64,000 nt of DNA, from assembly GCA_947184155.2 (NCBI GenBank), contig CAMXCT020001427.1:1-64000 (forward strand), read 5' to 3'. Below are positions 52,461-62,077 of the stretch, piece by piece (within the stretch, counting starts at the first letter, position 1; every line of letters starts with the position of its first letter). The notes beneath the pieces are model-generated. The model was not told the DNA's origin. It saw nothing but the letters and a program-made list of their open reading frames with translations, and searched no databases. The position numbers and the translations under genes are program-made. The DNA is from Cladocopium goreaui. Its lineage: Eukaryota; Sar; Dinophyceae; Suessiales; Symbiodiniaceae.

Positions 52461-55400
52461 ATGGCCGACGCATCTGCAAGCGGCGGTGCGGGTCAGGTAC
52501 CGACACAGCGTGGAGAGAGGGAAAGAAGTCCCACTCGTACGCCTACGACTCAGGAACAGCAACAGCCTGCACAAGGACCTCAACGTTTCAGGATGAACTC
52601 GCCGGAGGGCGGACAAGGTTTGCCTGGAGGGGCAACTGCACCTTATGCCTCTATACCACCCCCACCGCCGAAAGCTGCCAGTGGTTGTGGAAGTATGCCA
52701 GGAAGTCCAACTGGACAGCAAGAAGTTTTCTCCACTGCGCAGATGACTCAGATAGCTCAGATAGTGTCTTTGAGTTTGAATCAGGCTATGGGTGAGTTTA
52801 ACATGAGGTTGAATGGTTTGCAACAACAGGTAGTTCATCAACAGAATGTGTTTGCTCAGGCACAGGTGCAGCAAGCTGCATCACAACCAGCTCAGGTACC
52901 AGTTGCGAAAACATCACCTTCTATCTCAAGTGGTTTGTCATCATTTGGAGATCGTCCACCCACCAGTCCACAACCCAATTTTCCAAGGAACACTGTGGAA
53001 CAGCCACCAGGTTTGCAGCAGTCGCCTCAGAGACTGATTAGTGAAGTTCGTCAGGGGCAGGGTACTGCACAGAACACTCAGGGTGAAGCGTCGTCACAGG
53101 ATGACAGGGATGTCTTTACTAAGAGTGAGAAGTGGCTTCCTCCATTGCCCAAGTGTGAGCATGGAACCTGGAAGACACGTGAACAGGAGATTTTGGGTTT
53201 TGCCGGCTATGTTCAGTCTTTGAGAAGCTGGGTAGCATTGGCAAGTGATACGTTTGTGTGGGAGCTTGAAAGTGCGCTCAGTTGGCCGCACGAACTGCAC
53301 ATGACGAATCTGAAACCTGCACAGCAACTTCGTAGTGCCAGGTTGCTGGCCATCCTAACTCAGGCGTTTGCAGAGTATCCACGAGCTCATATGATCCTAC
53401 AGGCCTATTCAGAAGGAATTGGTTTGGATGGTTCTTTTCAGGCAGTGCGAGGAACGTCTGGTTTTGAGGCGTTGCGTTTGCTTGCAAAGGAGTTCAGTTT
53501 GAGATCAAGAGCGGAAGCTGCATTTTTCAGGTCTGAGTTCATGTCCAAGACGTTTAAGGCACAGAGTGGCCCTACACAGATCAGTGATCTAGTCCGACAG
53601 ATGGACGTTGGTTTGTCCAAGTATCGGAAGTTGATCGATACCTTGCCTCAGCATTGCGATAAGACTGGCTTGGATTTGCAACAGGTCGACTTGACGTTGA
53701 TGTTGCTGAGATCCTTGCCCAGTGACGTGAAGAACTACGTCGTTTTGCATGCGTCAGGTGAGGGCTATACTGACTACAGATCAGCAGCCCTGAAGTTCGA
53801 ACAACAGCAGAGGTTGTTCCAAGAACTGGGTGGAGGATCAGGCCGCAATATGCACGCCTTGGAAGCCGAAGGTGACTGGAGCACCTACTATGGCTACGAA
53901 GATGAGCAGGACTACTACGCCGAAGGTGCCGAAGAGGAGTGGGAATGGGATCCAGAGAGTGAGCTGTGGCTCAACACTGCCGCAATCAACAAAAATTCAG
54001 GAGTGAAATGTCGAAAGTGTGGCAAGACTGGACACATGCAGAAGGATTGCAGCACGAATATGGGTCGTGTGAAGTGCTTCAAGTGCGGACAGAGCGGGCA
54101 TATTGGCGCGAATTGCCAAGCCAGCAGTCCGAAGTCTGCAAGTTCTTCTCCGTCTTCGAGCACTGGGAAAGGTTCAGGTGCAGCCAAGGCCAAGCCTGCA
54201 GCGAAAGCTGGACGAGGAAAAGGTGGTCGCAAAGGAAAGATGCATGAAGTTTCAGCCGAAGGACCTCAAGAAGAAGAGCAAGAATCTGGAGAAGCGATTA
54301 TGATGCCGCTCATTTCATCACAGGTTTCAAGTTCAGAGGGAACTTGGTGGTTGTTAGATTCTGGAGCTGCCACATCGGTGCTGTCGCAGAACTATGAGGG
54401 CATGTATCGTTGCCAGGCTCAGGAGGATTCGGCAGGAGCATTGGAAACCTACTATGCAGCGAATGGGACTCCAGTTCACATGAGGGCCAATGTTTTGGTA
54501 AGTTTGGCATTTCAGGTTGTGACTGGGGCATCTGGAAAGAAGAAGACTCAATCATTCAAATTGGCCTGTTGTATTGGGGATGTGTCACACAACATTATTT
54601 CGACAACTCAGTTGGTCAAGAAGGGTTGGAGTGTGATTCAGTCACCTGGAGAGACGTACCTCTACCACGAGGACAGTGGAACGCTCATTAGTGACGTGCT
54701 GTTGTGGGGAGGGACTCCGTGGCTACGAGCATGCAGGGCAGCACAACCGAGCTTGAAGGATGGCAGTCAGCCGATGGAGTTGGTTGAGTCATCAGTGGTC
54801 GAGCCAGAGGGTTTGAAAGTTAGCATGGTTGGAGCTGTTGAGCTGTCAAGTCAGGAGAAGTTGCGTCAACATGTTCTTCGAGGCCATTACCCGTTTGATC
54901 CACACTGTTTGGAATGCCAACAGGGACGAGGAGTTTCTCGAGCACCAAGGCGAAGTTTGCGTGAGAGAATCCTTGAAGTTCAGGTGGATTTCTTCTTTTT
55001 GGGTTTGGTTGAGAGTAAGTTCAAGATGATTTTGCTGCGTCAGGTGTTTTCAGGTTTGCTTGGTGTCACTGCGGTGAGCGAGAATGTTCAGGTGACAGGC
55101 CAGCATTTGCGTCAGATCTTAGCTGAGTTTGGATTGCTTGAGACTTTGGAAGGACCGCCAGTTGATTTCAGGACAGATGCTCAGGACGAAGTCGGAACTG
55201 TTCTGAGGAGATCTGGTTTGCCAAGGGAGTACACTGTGAACAAAGCTGGACCTCAGAACCATGATACGGTTGGATCAGTTGAGCGTGGTGTGAGAGAAGT
55301 CAAGGAAGCTCTTGCTGTTTTGCGCTTGGAACTGGCCAAGGCCGGATTGGATTTGGTCGACAGCTTGGTTGCCTGGGAGGCCGCTTCCAGGTATGTGACT

Positions 55401-58202
55401 GCTATGCATAACCTCCATGGCAAGATCCAGAACACAGGAAAGACTGGAAAGGAATTGCTCAGGAACACATCTGAAGGAACTCGAATTTCCGCCATGTTTT
55501 GCTCTAGGGTTCTTGCAGAGACCCCAGAAAGTGTTGACAGTATTGGACGGTTTGTCACTGCTGCGTATTTGTATCCTGTCAGGAACTCGTTTGCTCATTT
55601 TGTTTGTGCGAAAATTGCTGATGAACTGAAGTTTTTCCAAGCCAAGAGTTTGAAACTTGTTTTTCCGATTGAGTATCCACAAGATCTCATTGAACGTTTT
55701 GTTTGTCACTCAGGTTCAGGTGATCATCCATCGCTTGTTGATCAGGCACCCATTGAGATTTTGCCAGAGGAGTTTGCACGACTTCCAGATCAGGTGCAGC
55801 CTCCACGACATTGGGTTGATGCTCATGGACGAACTGAAGGATGCAGTTCATGTGCCACTCGACAAGGTCGACATTCCAAGAAGTGCTGTGAGCGCTATTG
55901 GAATTGGATCCGTAACCAGAAGAAGGGAGAAGTGCCAGCTTTGCCCGACAAGCCTGAGGAACAACTACCAATAGTTGAGCCCAATGACCCGGCTGTGGCC
56001 GTGCCTTCACGACCATTGCCGCGCATCCCAGGTTTGCCTACTGGGATGACCCCGACGCGCCGTTGTCCAAGTTGTGAATCAGGTATGAATGCTCCAGGTA
56101 CCCGGCACTCTGCCGAATGTCGTAAGCGACAAGCTGAGTTTGTGTCAGGTGAAACTGCCAAGCCATCGCTTGGTGATTTGGAGGATCTTCCGGTACAGGA
56201 AGGTGGGGTGAGAGATGGTTCTTATTCTCCATCTTTGGCTCCGGACCCAGTGGAGTCTGCGGACGTTGAGATGGCCACCGAGGACGTTGGTGACATGCCC
56301 ATGGTTGACGTTTGCATGGCGCAGCCATATCATGTGGGTATGTTGACATCACCAGAACTTGTTCAACGAGATCGTTTTTCAGTGGAGTCAATTCAGTACG
56401 ATGGCTACTGCGATGAGTTTGTCGTCATGGATTTTTGTGGTCAGAAGATCAAGCTGTGGAAGCCCAGTGGAGCCGTGTCTGATGTCACACTCAGGGACTT
56501 GCCAGCTGAAGGAACCTTTGTGGCCATGCAGAAGGAGATTCGTGGACTCACTGCTGTTGGTGCAGGTCAGGTTCTTGCCGAGAATGTGGCGAGAGAGAGT
56601 GGCCAGCGCATCATTGGCACAAGGTGGGTTACCAACGAGAAAGAAGAAGCTCAGGAAGGTGTGCGCGCCAGAATCGTTGCCAAAGACTTTGCAAGTGGTC
56701 AGTCTGCCAGAAGTATGGGCATCTCTAGCCCAACGCCCAGTATTGAAGCACTCAGGATGGTTCTTGGAGTTGCTTGTGGGGCGTGGAGTGTTGGGAATCA
56801 AGCTATGTTTTTGGCAGGTTTGGACGTTTCTCAGGCGTTTATGAACTCACCATTGGAGCGACCAGAAATTCTCCGGATGCCACTATCCATGTCAACCATG
56901 AAGGGAGAACCAATTTTTCTATGGGCTGAGAAAGGCATCAACGGTTTGAGAATTGCCTCTCAGGCATGGATCGTTTTCTTTTCATCTATTGTCAAGAGCA
57001 TTGGAGTAGTTTCAGGTACTGTGGAGCCTTGTTTGTATGTTGGTCGAATGGTTGGCAAAGATCAGGCACCCATCGTCATCATGGCGTACGTCGATGATTT
57101 GCTTGTTGCCACCACTTCGGAATCAGCTCTCAAGACCCTCATGACTGCACTATCAGCTCATGTCAAGGTTCGAGAGACTGGCCGCGTTGGTTTGAAAGGG
57201 GGACACTTGCGTTTCCTTGGTCGAAGTATCTTTCGAAGGCCAGGCTCATCTGCTTTGTACATGCAGGTGGATCCAACGTACTTGGATGAAGCTTTTGCTG
57301 AGTTTGATTTAAAGAAGGGAAGCACAACATTTCCGGATTTGCGTCCCATTCTGGAACAGGAAGGAAGCCAACCATTGTCAGCAGAAGGACATGCACGTTT
57401 TCGCAGAGTTCTAGGTCGTTTGTCATGGTATTGCCAAACTCGTCAAGACTTGTTGATTTTGGTCAGCATGCTTGGAACTGGTCAGGCACAACCGTTTGAG
57501 ACCCATGAAAAATGTTTGCGTGCTGTACTCAGGTATCTTATGACTGACATGGATGTTGCATTGCGTTTTCCATCAGAAGAGCTTGCTTTGCCCGATGTGA
57601 AAGGTTTGGAAGTGTACACAGATGCTGGGTTTGCACCCATGAAGAGTACTGGACGTCGTTCTGTTTCAGGTACTTGCTTCATCTTTCAACAGTGTTTGAT
57701 GAAGTGTTTCAGCAGGCACCAGTCAGCTGTGACGCTATCCTCCTGTGAGGCTGAGCTTGTTGCATTACAGTCAGGTGCTCAGGAAGGAATCGGCTTGCTC
57801 AGGACTTTGGGTTTTGTGCTTGGTCGTTTGTACCCATGGGTTGACATTATCCCTCAGGACGCTCAGGTGACTTGGTATGACGAAGCAGAGTCTGATGATG
57901 AAGACTCTATGAAAGTTTCATACTTGTTTCCACTGGTCGTCAAGACCGACAGTTTGTCAGGGAAAATGCTTCTCGAAGCATCTGATTTGCAACGAAAGAG
58001 CCGACACATTGAGATTAAAGTTTATTGGCTCCGAGAGTTGATGGATCGCAAAGTTTTGCTTTTGTCGCACGTTCCAGGAACTTTGAATCCAGCAGATTGT
58101 TTTACCAAGTGCTTGCCAACTCAGAAGTTTTTATTTTACAGGAACATGCTTGGATTTGTGAAAGTTGATTTTAGTTTGATTTCGAACATCCTTGGTTTTT
58201 GA
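52461..58202 (+). CDS. Element IV Gag-Pol polyprotein, 1913 aa
   Basis: I place the start at ATG 52461 (MADASASGGAG), just after a ttgtgtttcaggt acceptor-like stretch; the frame is open 39 bp further up. Order: Pro/Gln-rich N-terminus, capsid-like domain (FTKSEKWLPPLPKCEHGTW, LLAILTQAFAEYPRA, LMLLRSLPSDVKNYV), two CCHC knuckles (CRKCGKTGHMQKDC and CFKCGQSGHIGANC, about 54009-54119), protease WWLLDSGAATS, integrase HHCC (LRQHVLRGHYPFDPHCLEC) with D, D and E in VQVDF, RTDAQ and GSVERGV, RT (IVAKDFASG, LDVSQAFMN, KGINGLRIAS, AYVDDLL at about 57.09 kb), RNase H (YTDAGFAP, SSCEAEL, NPADCFTKCL). All key residues are present and there is no stop, so it is potentially active. Gag and Pol share one frame, as in many copia elements. 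Confidence 0.95.
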   Translation: MADASASGGAGQVPTQRGERERSPTRTPTTQEQQQPAQGPQRFRMNSPEGGQGLPGGATAPYASIPPPPPKAASGCGSMPGSPTGQQEVFSTAQMTQIAQIVSLSLNQAMGEFNMRLNGLQQQVVHQQNVFAQAQVQQAASQPAQVPVAKTSPSISSGLSSFGDRPPTSPQPNFPRNTVEQPPGLQQSPQRLISEVRQGQGTAQNTQGEASSQDDRDVFTKSEKWLPPLPKCEHGTWKTREQEILGFAGYVQSLRSWVALASDTFVWELESALSWPHELHMTNLKPAQQLRSARLLAILTQAFAEYPRAHMILQAYSEGIGLDGSFQAVRGTSGFEALRLLAKEFSLRSRAEAAFFRSEFMSKTFKAQSGPTQISDLVRQMDVGLSKYRKLIDTLPQHCDKTGLDLQQVDLTLMLLRSLPSDVKNYVVLHASGEGYTDYRSAALKFEQQQRLFQELGGGSGRNMHALEAEGDWSTYYGYEDEQDYYAEGAEEEWEWDPESELWLNTAAINKNSGVKCRKCGKTGHMQKDCSTNMGRVKCFKCGQSGHIGANCQASSPKSASSSPSSSTGKGSGAAKAKPAAKAGRGKGGRKGKMHEVSAEGPQEEEQESGEAIMMPLISSQVSSSEGTWWLLDSGAATSVLSQNYEGMYRCQAQEDSAGALETYYAANGTPVHMRANVLVSLAFQVVTGASGKKKTQSFKLACCIGDVSHNIISTTQLVKKGWSVIQSPGETYLYHEDSGTLISDVLLWGGTPWLRACRAAQPSLKDGSQPMELVESSVVEPEGLKVSMVGAVELSSQEKLRQHVLRGHYPFDPHCLECQQGRGVSRAPRRSLRERILEVQVDFFFLGLVESKFKMILLRQVFSGLLGVTAVSENVQVTGQHLRQILAEFGLLETLEGPPVDFRTDAQDEVGTVLRRSGLPREYTVNKAGPQNHDTVGSVERGVREVKEALAVLRLELAKAGLDLVDSLVAWEAASRYVTAMHNLHGKIQNTGKTGKELLRNTSEGTRISAMFCSRVLAETPESVDSIGRFVTAAYLYPVRNSFAHFVCAKIADELKFFQAKSLKLVFPIEYPQDLIERFVCHSGSGDHPSLVDQAPIEILPEEFARLPDQVQPPRHWVDAHGRTEGCSSCATRQGRHSKKCCERYWNWIRNQKKGEVPALPDKPEEQLPIVEPNDPAVAVPSRPLPRIPGLPTGMTPTRRCPSCESGMNAPGTRHSAECRKRQAEFVSGETAKPSLGDLEDLPVQEGGVRDGSYSPSLAPDPVESADVEMATEDVGDMPMVDVCMAQPYHVGMLTSPELVQRDRFSVESIQYDGYCDEFVVMDFCGQKIKLWKPSGAVSDVTLRDLPAEGTFVAMQKEIRGLTAVGAGQVLAENVARESGQRIIGTRWVTNEKEEAQEGVRARIVAKDFASGQSARSMGISSPTPSIEALRMVLGVACGAWSVGNQAMFLAGLDVSQAFMNSPLERPEILRMPLSMSTMKGEPIFLWAEKGINGLRIASQAWIVFFSSIVKSIGVVSGTVEPCLYVGRMVGKDQAPIVIMAYVDDLLVATTSESALKTLMTALSAHVKVRETGRVGLKGGHLRFLGRSIFRRPGSSALYMQVDPTYLDEAFAEFDLKKGSTTFPDLRPILEQEGSQPLSAEGHARFRRVLGRLSWYCQTRQDLLILVSMLGTGQAQPFETHEKCLRAVLRYLMTDMDVALRFPSEELALPDVKGLEVYTDAGFAPMKSTGRRSVSGTCFIFQQCLMKCFSRHQSAVTLSSCEAELVALQSGAQEGIGLLRTLGFVLGRLYPWVDIIPQDAQVTWYDEAESDDEDSMKVSYLFPLVVKTDSLSGKMLLEASDLQRKSRHIEIKVYWLRELMDRKVLLLSHVPGTLNPADCFTKCLPTQKFLFYRNMLGFVKVDFSLISNILGF

Positions 58203-58408
58203 TTGAAAGTTTGTGACAACAGTTATTCAAAACCAATTTCATTTTTCTAAACAGGAACTGCGTTTTGTGCAAAAAACGTTTGATTTCGTTTGTTTTGGAA
58301 GAAGAACTGCAAGTTTCAGGAGATCAGAGATCATTTCGTCATGTGAAAGCTGTGTTTGCTCAAGAAACCTTGACAAACCCGGACAGTTTGCCTCTTGCTG
58401 TCGCGCTG

Positions 58409-61030
58409 ATGGCAGAGGAAGAGGACAACAAGTCCATGGTGTCTGGATTGACCCGTGTCGATTACACGACAGGGAGACCTCGCCAGGATCCAGATACTGG
58501 TGAAGTGATGAGAAGAGATGCAAGGGTCATGGAAGTCACTGAAGCTGCACCAGAGGGAGCAGCTGCCTCAGGCACTCAGGAACAGAAAGAGCCAGTGTCA
58601 GGTACGCCAGATACAAAGGAAGCAACTGCGGGTGCGCCAGTTGCAAAAGAAAGGCCTTCAGGTGAACCGTCTTCTGGATCTGGAAGGAAACCTCAGGTGA
58701 AGAAGATGCCGAAGCGCCCAGCTGCGAAGCTGATGCCTCGGAAGAGAATCATCAAGGTCAAGAGCGAGACTGGATCAGGTGCCAAGCTACCTGGAAAGAA
58801 TCGCTTCAAGAACAAGGAGACGAAGAGACGCCAGAAGGCGAAGTGGGAAGAGATTAAGAAGACTGCCAGAGAAGAGCGTGCTCAGCCTGCACCAGCCTTT
58901 GAGATTCCAGCCCGTGGAGGAGATGTACCAGTTCGAAGTTTTTTCGACCCTGTTTCAGGCAGAAGAGAGACAATGGAAGTCAAGCCAATCAACAGGGAGC
59001 AGAAGTTTCGAGCTGTGCAGTCAGGTTTTTCCAGGTATCCTAATGAGACTCGTACTTGCTACCAGTGTGGTGAGAAAGGGCATCTAAGTGCCAACTGCCC
59101 GCAGAAGATGAGGAGAGTATCACTCACTGAGGGCGTCATCAAGTACGAGGGGGCAGGGGAGACCCGGCCTCGAGTCAGGCTTCAGGGAAATATGGGGAGC
59201 ATTCCTCAGGAGACCTCGGAGTTTGACGATGTCCGTCCAGAAGACTCAGCATCTCAGGTGGGCGGACAATACCTGGGAACTATGTCTACGGTTGGAGGAG
59301 GTGTCAAGAAGAACTTGCCACCACCACCACCTCCACCTCTGATGGGTGGAAGCCCAAAGATCGCCAGGAGCAGACCAGGTGTTCCGCCGCAGACTTCAGC
59401 ACCTATGCGGCCACCACCAGCACCTACAGCACCAAGACTTCCGGCTAAGTTTTCTCAGGACCCACCTCTGGGAGAAGCGGCCTCCTCGAGCAGAGATGTG
59501 AGGAGACCTAAAACTCCACCCAAGACACCGCCAAAGAGACCCCCAAGCAAGGCACCGCCAGTGAAAGGTGCGCCACAGAAGGACAAAGGGACTGAGAGGT
59601 CCAAAGGGACTGAGAAGTCCAAAGCGACTGAGAAGCCCAAGGCGACAGAGCCACCAACAGAGATCCGAGGTTCGGTTGGGAGAGTCGTGGAAGAGGCAGC
59701 TAAGGCGCCACCTGCGACTGTGGACCTTGTGACTCCGAGCACAGCTGTGGATGTTGGAACCCCGGTTTCAGACAGTGCGGGACATGGGGATGTCCATCTT
59801 ACAGTGCCACAGGGTTCTGGAAGATTGTCAGCACTTACAGTGCACCAACCGACGCCAGCGAACTCACAGGCGGCGACGCCTACATCTCCAGCAGGAGATT
59901 CCCTTGTGGCTGGAGAAGCACCAGGACAAAGTTCAGCTCACTGGTCGAATGCTCCGGTGATTTCACCGGTACCATCTACACCACCGCCAGCACCGGTGGG
60001 AGGCGAGACAGAGGTTTGTGTGGCATGCCAAGGGAGTGGACTGCTGAACTCGCAGGTGAATCTGCGATTGTTCCGACTTATCGGAACGGGGCAGCTCCGT
60101 TTGGCGGGGCCGATTGCCCAAGTTGCACCAGTGACCCCGGCTCCGGCCGCACCTGCGACCCCGGCTCCGGCCGCACCTACAACACCAGCTCCGGCAGCTG
60201 CAAATCCCACTGGACCTGGTAACGGGACCGAAGTCAGTCCAAGCCTCAGTGAGAACTCAGGTAGATCTCGTACTCCAATTCGTTCAGGTGTTTGCAGTGT
60301 GACTGAAGATGGAAGTATGACCATGTTTGATTCAGGTGGAAATCTTTTGATTTTGGAACTTGCTTGTGGTGTTGACTCAGTGATTCAAAATGCTTCTAGG
60401 GAGTTTGGATGCAGTTACATTGGAATTCATGCCGGTTTGGAGCTTTCTTCAACTCAACGTCAGGCCTATAAGTTCTTGAAGAACTTTGCTGAGGGATCTT
60501 CCGGTAGTGCGGATTCACAGAAACGGATTCAGGTACACATTTCTCTTCCCTGTACTGGGGGTAGCCCTTTGTTGGACTTATCCAAGAAAGACAGGAAACC
60601 TGCTCAGGATGCGTATTTCAGGCTTCTTGATCATTGCAAGAGATATGTTTCATATATCAAGGGCATGAGCAATGTGTGTAGTGCTGTGACTCTGGAGCTT
60701 CCGAAATCGAACCGTTTTTGGTCAGACGAGAGATTGAAGAAGTTTCTAACTGACCACGACATGCAAAAGTTTGCGGATTGTGCTGCATGTGCCATGGGTT
60801 TGGAAACTAGTCAGGGACAGCCTATTGGTAAAGTCTTTCGCATTGCATGTTCGGATCAAGTACTTGCCACAGGTCTTGGAAAGAGATTTCAGTGTAAATG
60901 TACTCAGGACCACGCTCCATTGAATCAGGTCAACTATTCGATGACGGAAAGATACTCATATAAGTTTGCCAGATTCTATTGTCGTGCTATTGCACTTCGT
61001 TGGATTGATCAACAGGAAGAAACATCATGA
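58409..61030 (+). CDS. Element IV ORF2: zinc knuckle, Pro-rich linker and methyltransferase-like domain, 873 aa
   Basis: ATG 58409 (MAEEEDNKSMVSGL) is preceded by an open frame without ATG and by an acceptor-like ttttctaaacag at 58243-58254. N-terminal 200 residues are basic (KKMPKRPAAKLMPRKR, KNKETKRRQKAKW). A single CCHC knuckle (CYQCGEKGHLSANC) follows near residue 217. A long Pro/Thr/Lys linker has SKGTEKSKATEK and APAAPATPAPAAP repeats. From about residue 645 a domain shows LLILELACGVDSVI, FGCSYIGIHAG, VHISLPCTGGSPL and VTLELPKSNRFW, laid out like motifs I, II, IV (PC) and VI of C5-cytosine methyltransferases, and homologous to the C-terminal domain of element I pol. A target-recognition domain is not evident. 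Capture of cytosine methyltransferases by dinoflagellate retroelements is known; whether this diverged version is active is open. Confidence 0.8.
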   Translation: MAEEEDNKSMVSGLTRVDYTTGRPRQDPDTGEVMRRDARVMEVTEAAPEGAAASGTQEQKEPVSGTPDTKEATAGAPVAKERPSGEPSSGSGRKPQVKKMPKRPAAKLMPRKRIIKVKSETGSGAKLPGKNRFKNKETKRRQKAKWEEIKKTAREERAQPAPAFEIPARGGDVPVRSFFDPVSGRRETMEVKPINREQKFRAVQSGFSRYPNETRTCYQCGEKGHLSANCPQKMRRVSLTEGVIKYEGAGETRPRVRLQGNMGSIPQETSEFDDVRPEDSASQVGGQYLGTMSTVGGGVKKNLPPPPPPPLMGGSPKIARSRPGVPPQTSAPMRPPPAPTAPRLPAKFSQDPPLGEAASSSRDVRRPKTPPKTPPKRPPSKAPPVKGAPQKDKGTERSKGTEKSKATEKPKATEPPTEIRGSVGRVVEEAAKAPPATVDLVTPSTAVDVGTPVSDSAGHGDVHLTVPQGSGRLSALTVHQPTPANSQAATPTSPAGDSLVAGEAPGQSSAHWSNAPVISPVPSTPPPAPVGGETEVCVACQGSGLLNSQVNLRLFRLIGTGQLRLAGPIAQVAPVTPAPAAPATPAPAAPTTPAPAAANPTGPGNGTEVSPSLSENSGRSRTPIRSGVCSVTEDGSMTMFDSGGNLLILELACGVDSVIQNASREFGCSYIGIHAGLELSSTQRQAYKFLKNFAEGSSGSADSQKRIQVHISLPCTGGSPLLDLSKKDRKPAQDAYFRLLDHCKRYVSYIKGMSNVCSAVTLELPKSNRFWSDERLKKFLTDHDMQKFADCAACAMGLETSQGQPIGKVFRIACSDQVLATGLGKRFQCKCTQDHAPLNQVNYSMTERYSYKFARFYCRAIALRWIDQQEETS

Positions 61031-61385
61031 TTTTTGTTTGCCATTGACTGCAGTTTGCATTTCATGTCAGCAGTTTGACTTCAGGAAAGTACAGTTTTCT
61101 TTTTCAGCTGAACCGTTCAGTGGAATTTGCATGTTTGCATGGTTCACAGCGGATTCAGGGACATTCGATTGTCAGGCACATTTTTCAGTGAAGACTTCAC
61201 TAAGTGAATTCTCAGGTTTTGTCATCAGGAATCAGATGATGACATCAGTTTAGTTTCAGGAGCCTGTCAACTCCGTTGAGAGAGTGCTCGCATCAGGACG
61301 CTCACACTCCAGTTGTTTTGTTCTGTTGTGTGTGTGTGTTTTCTTTTTCGTGTAGCCCGGGCCGGCCGCGCCGCGTTCGCCAGCC
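61031..61385. other. Spacer between ORF2 and ORF3 of element IV
   Basis: gttttc/tcag-rich, with no gene beyond a random 95-codon frame. The phrase tttcag recurs many times, and a pyrimidine run ttttctttttcgtgtag at 61339-61355 could be a splice acceptor ahead of ORF3. Confidence 0.5.
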
Positions 61386-61967
61386 ATGGATGAGCTTCTC
61401 ATGGTGGTGCTATTTTCTGCATTGACTGGAGTGATGATTGGATCTTTGGGGACAGTTGTTATATTCTGGCTTTGTGGAGCACTGGAACGTAAGACAGTTA
61501 TTGAGAAAGTTAGTCCAGAGTTGAGGGATGCGACAATTCAGGCTGAATATACTCAGGCTACATCGGATGAAACGTCAGACTTCAGACAAATGCACAGAGC
61601 TCAGACTTCGTCTTCTTATCATTTGTACATTGGAACTGCGGAGAGGTGTTATCATCTTGATCGCCGTTGTCGTTGTTATCCAGATTGGGACAATGTGAAG
61701 AGAGGGCTTACAATTTGTGAAATCTGCCGTATTTCATCTTCGACTTTTGAGATTGGGCAATGTATTTTTGTTTCTGAACAAGGACAGAAGTTTCATTTGA
61801 CCCGATTTTGCCGTACTTTCAAGAGTCTGCCAGTGACTGAATATGCAAGGTGCACTGCATGTTGTACACTGGAACATTCTACACAGGTTTTATTCGGAGA
61901 TTCAGTACCTCGCCAGCGAAGAACTGCTTCGTCAACTTCTTCTATTGCAGGTATGTCAGAGGACTAG
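61386..61967 (+). CDS. Element IV ORF3: membrane-anchored Cys/His-rich protein, 193 aa
   Basis: ATG 61386. Residues 4-32 (LLMVVLFSALTGVMIGSLGTVVIFWLCGAL) form one transmembrane segment or signal anchor. The remainder has two similar modules: ERCYHLDRRC...ICEIC and KFHLTRFC...CTACC, each with the plan Y/F-H-x-x-x-x-C, about 20 residues, C-x-x-C. This resembles the small zinc-binding H..C...C..C motif found at the end of various bacterial nuclease and repair proteins, here duplicated. The C-terminus is Ser/Arg-rich. Position after pol is where retroviral-like env genes sit, but there is no furin site, fusion peptide or glycosylation-rich ectodomain, so I do not call it Env. Function unknown. 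Confidence 0.68.
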   Translation: MDELLMVVLFSALTGVMIGSLGTVVIFWLCGALERKTVIEKVSPELRDATIQAEYTQATSDETSDFRQMHRAQTSSSYHLYIGTAERCYHLDRRCRCYPDWDNVKRGLTICEICRISSSTFEIGQCIFVSEQGQKFHLTRFCRTFKSLPVTEYARCTACCTLEHSTQVLFGDSVPRQRRTASSTSSIAGMSED

Positions 61968-62068
61968 ATTTTTCTGGATTGTGATGGGACGCCATGACTT
62001 TCTGGATTGCATTGCATTGCATTGACTGCACTACGTATTGGACGAAGACTCCATACTGACCTCTCATC

Positions 62069-62077
62069 GAAAGGGGG
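62069..62077 (+). promoter_or_regulatory. Element IV polypurine tract
   Basis: The purine run gaaaggggg ends directly at the 3' LTR start (62078), the expected plus-strand primer position. Confidence 0.85.

Noticed and set aside
52250..52795. 181-codon ORF overlapping the gag start of element IV
   Set aside because: It is a shadow of gag in another frame and includes LTR and primer-site sequence.
61386..61967. Retroviral-type envelope gene
   Set aside because: Only one N-terminal hydrophobic segment, no cleavage site or fusion peptide; reported as an unknown Cys/His-rich membrane protein.
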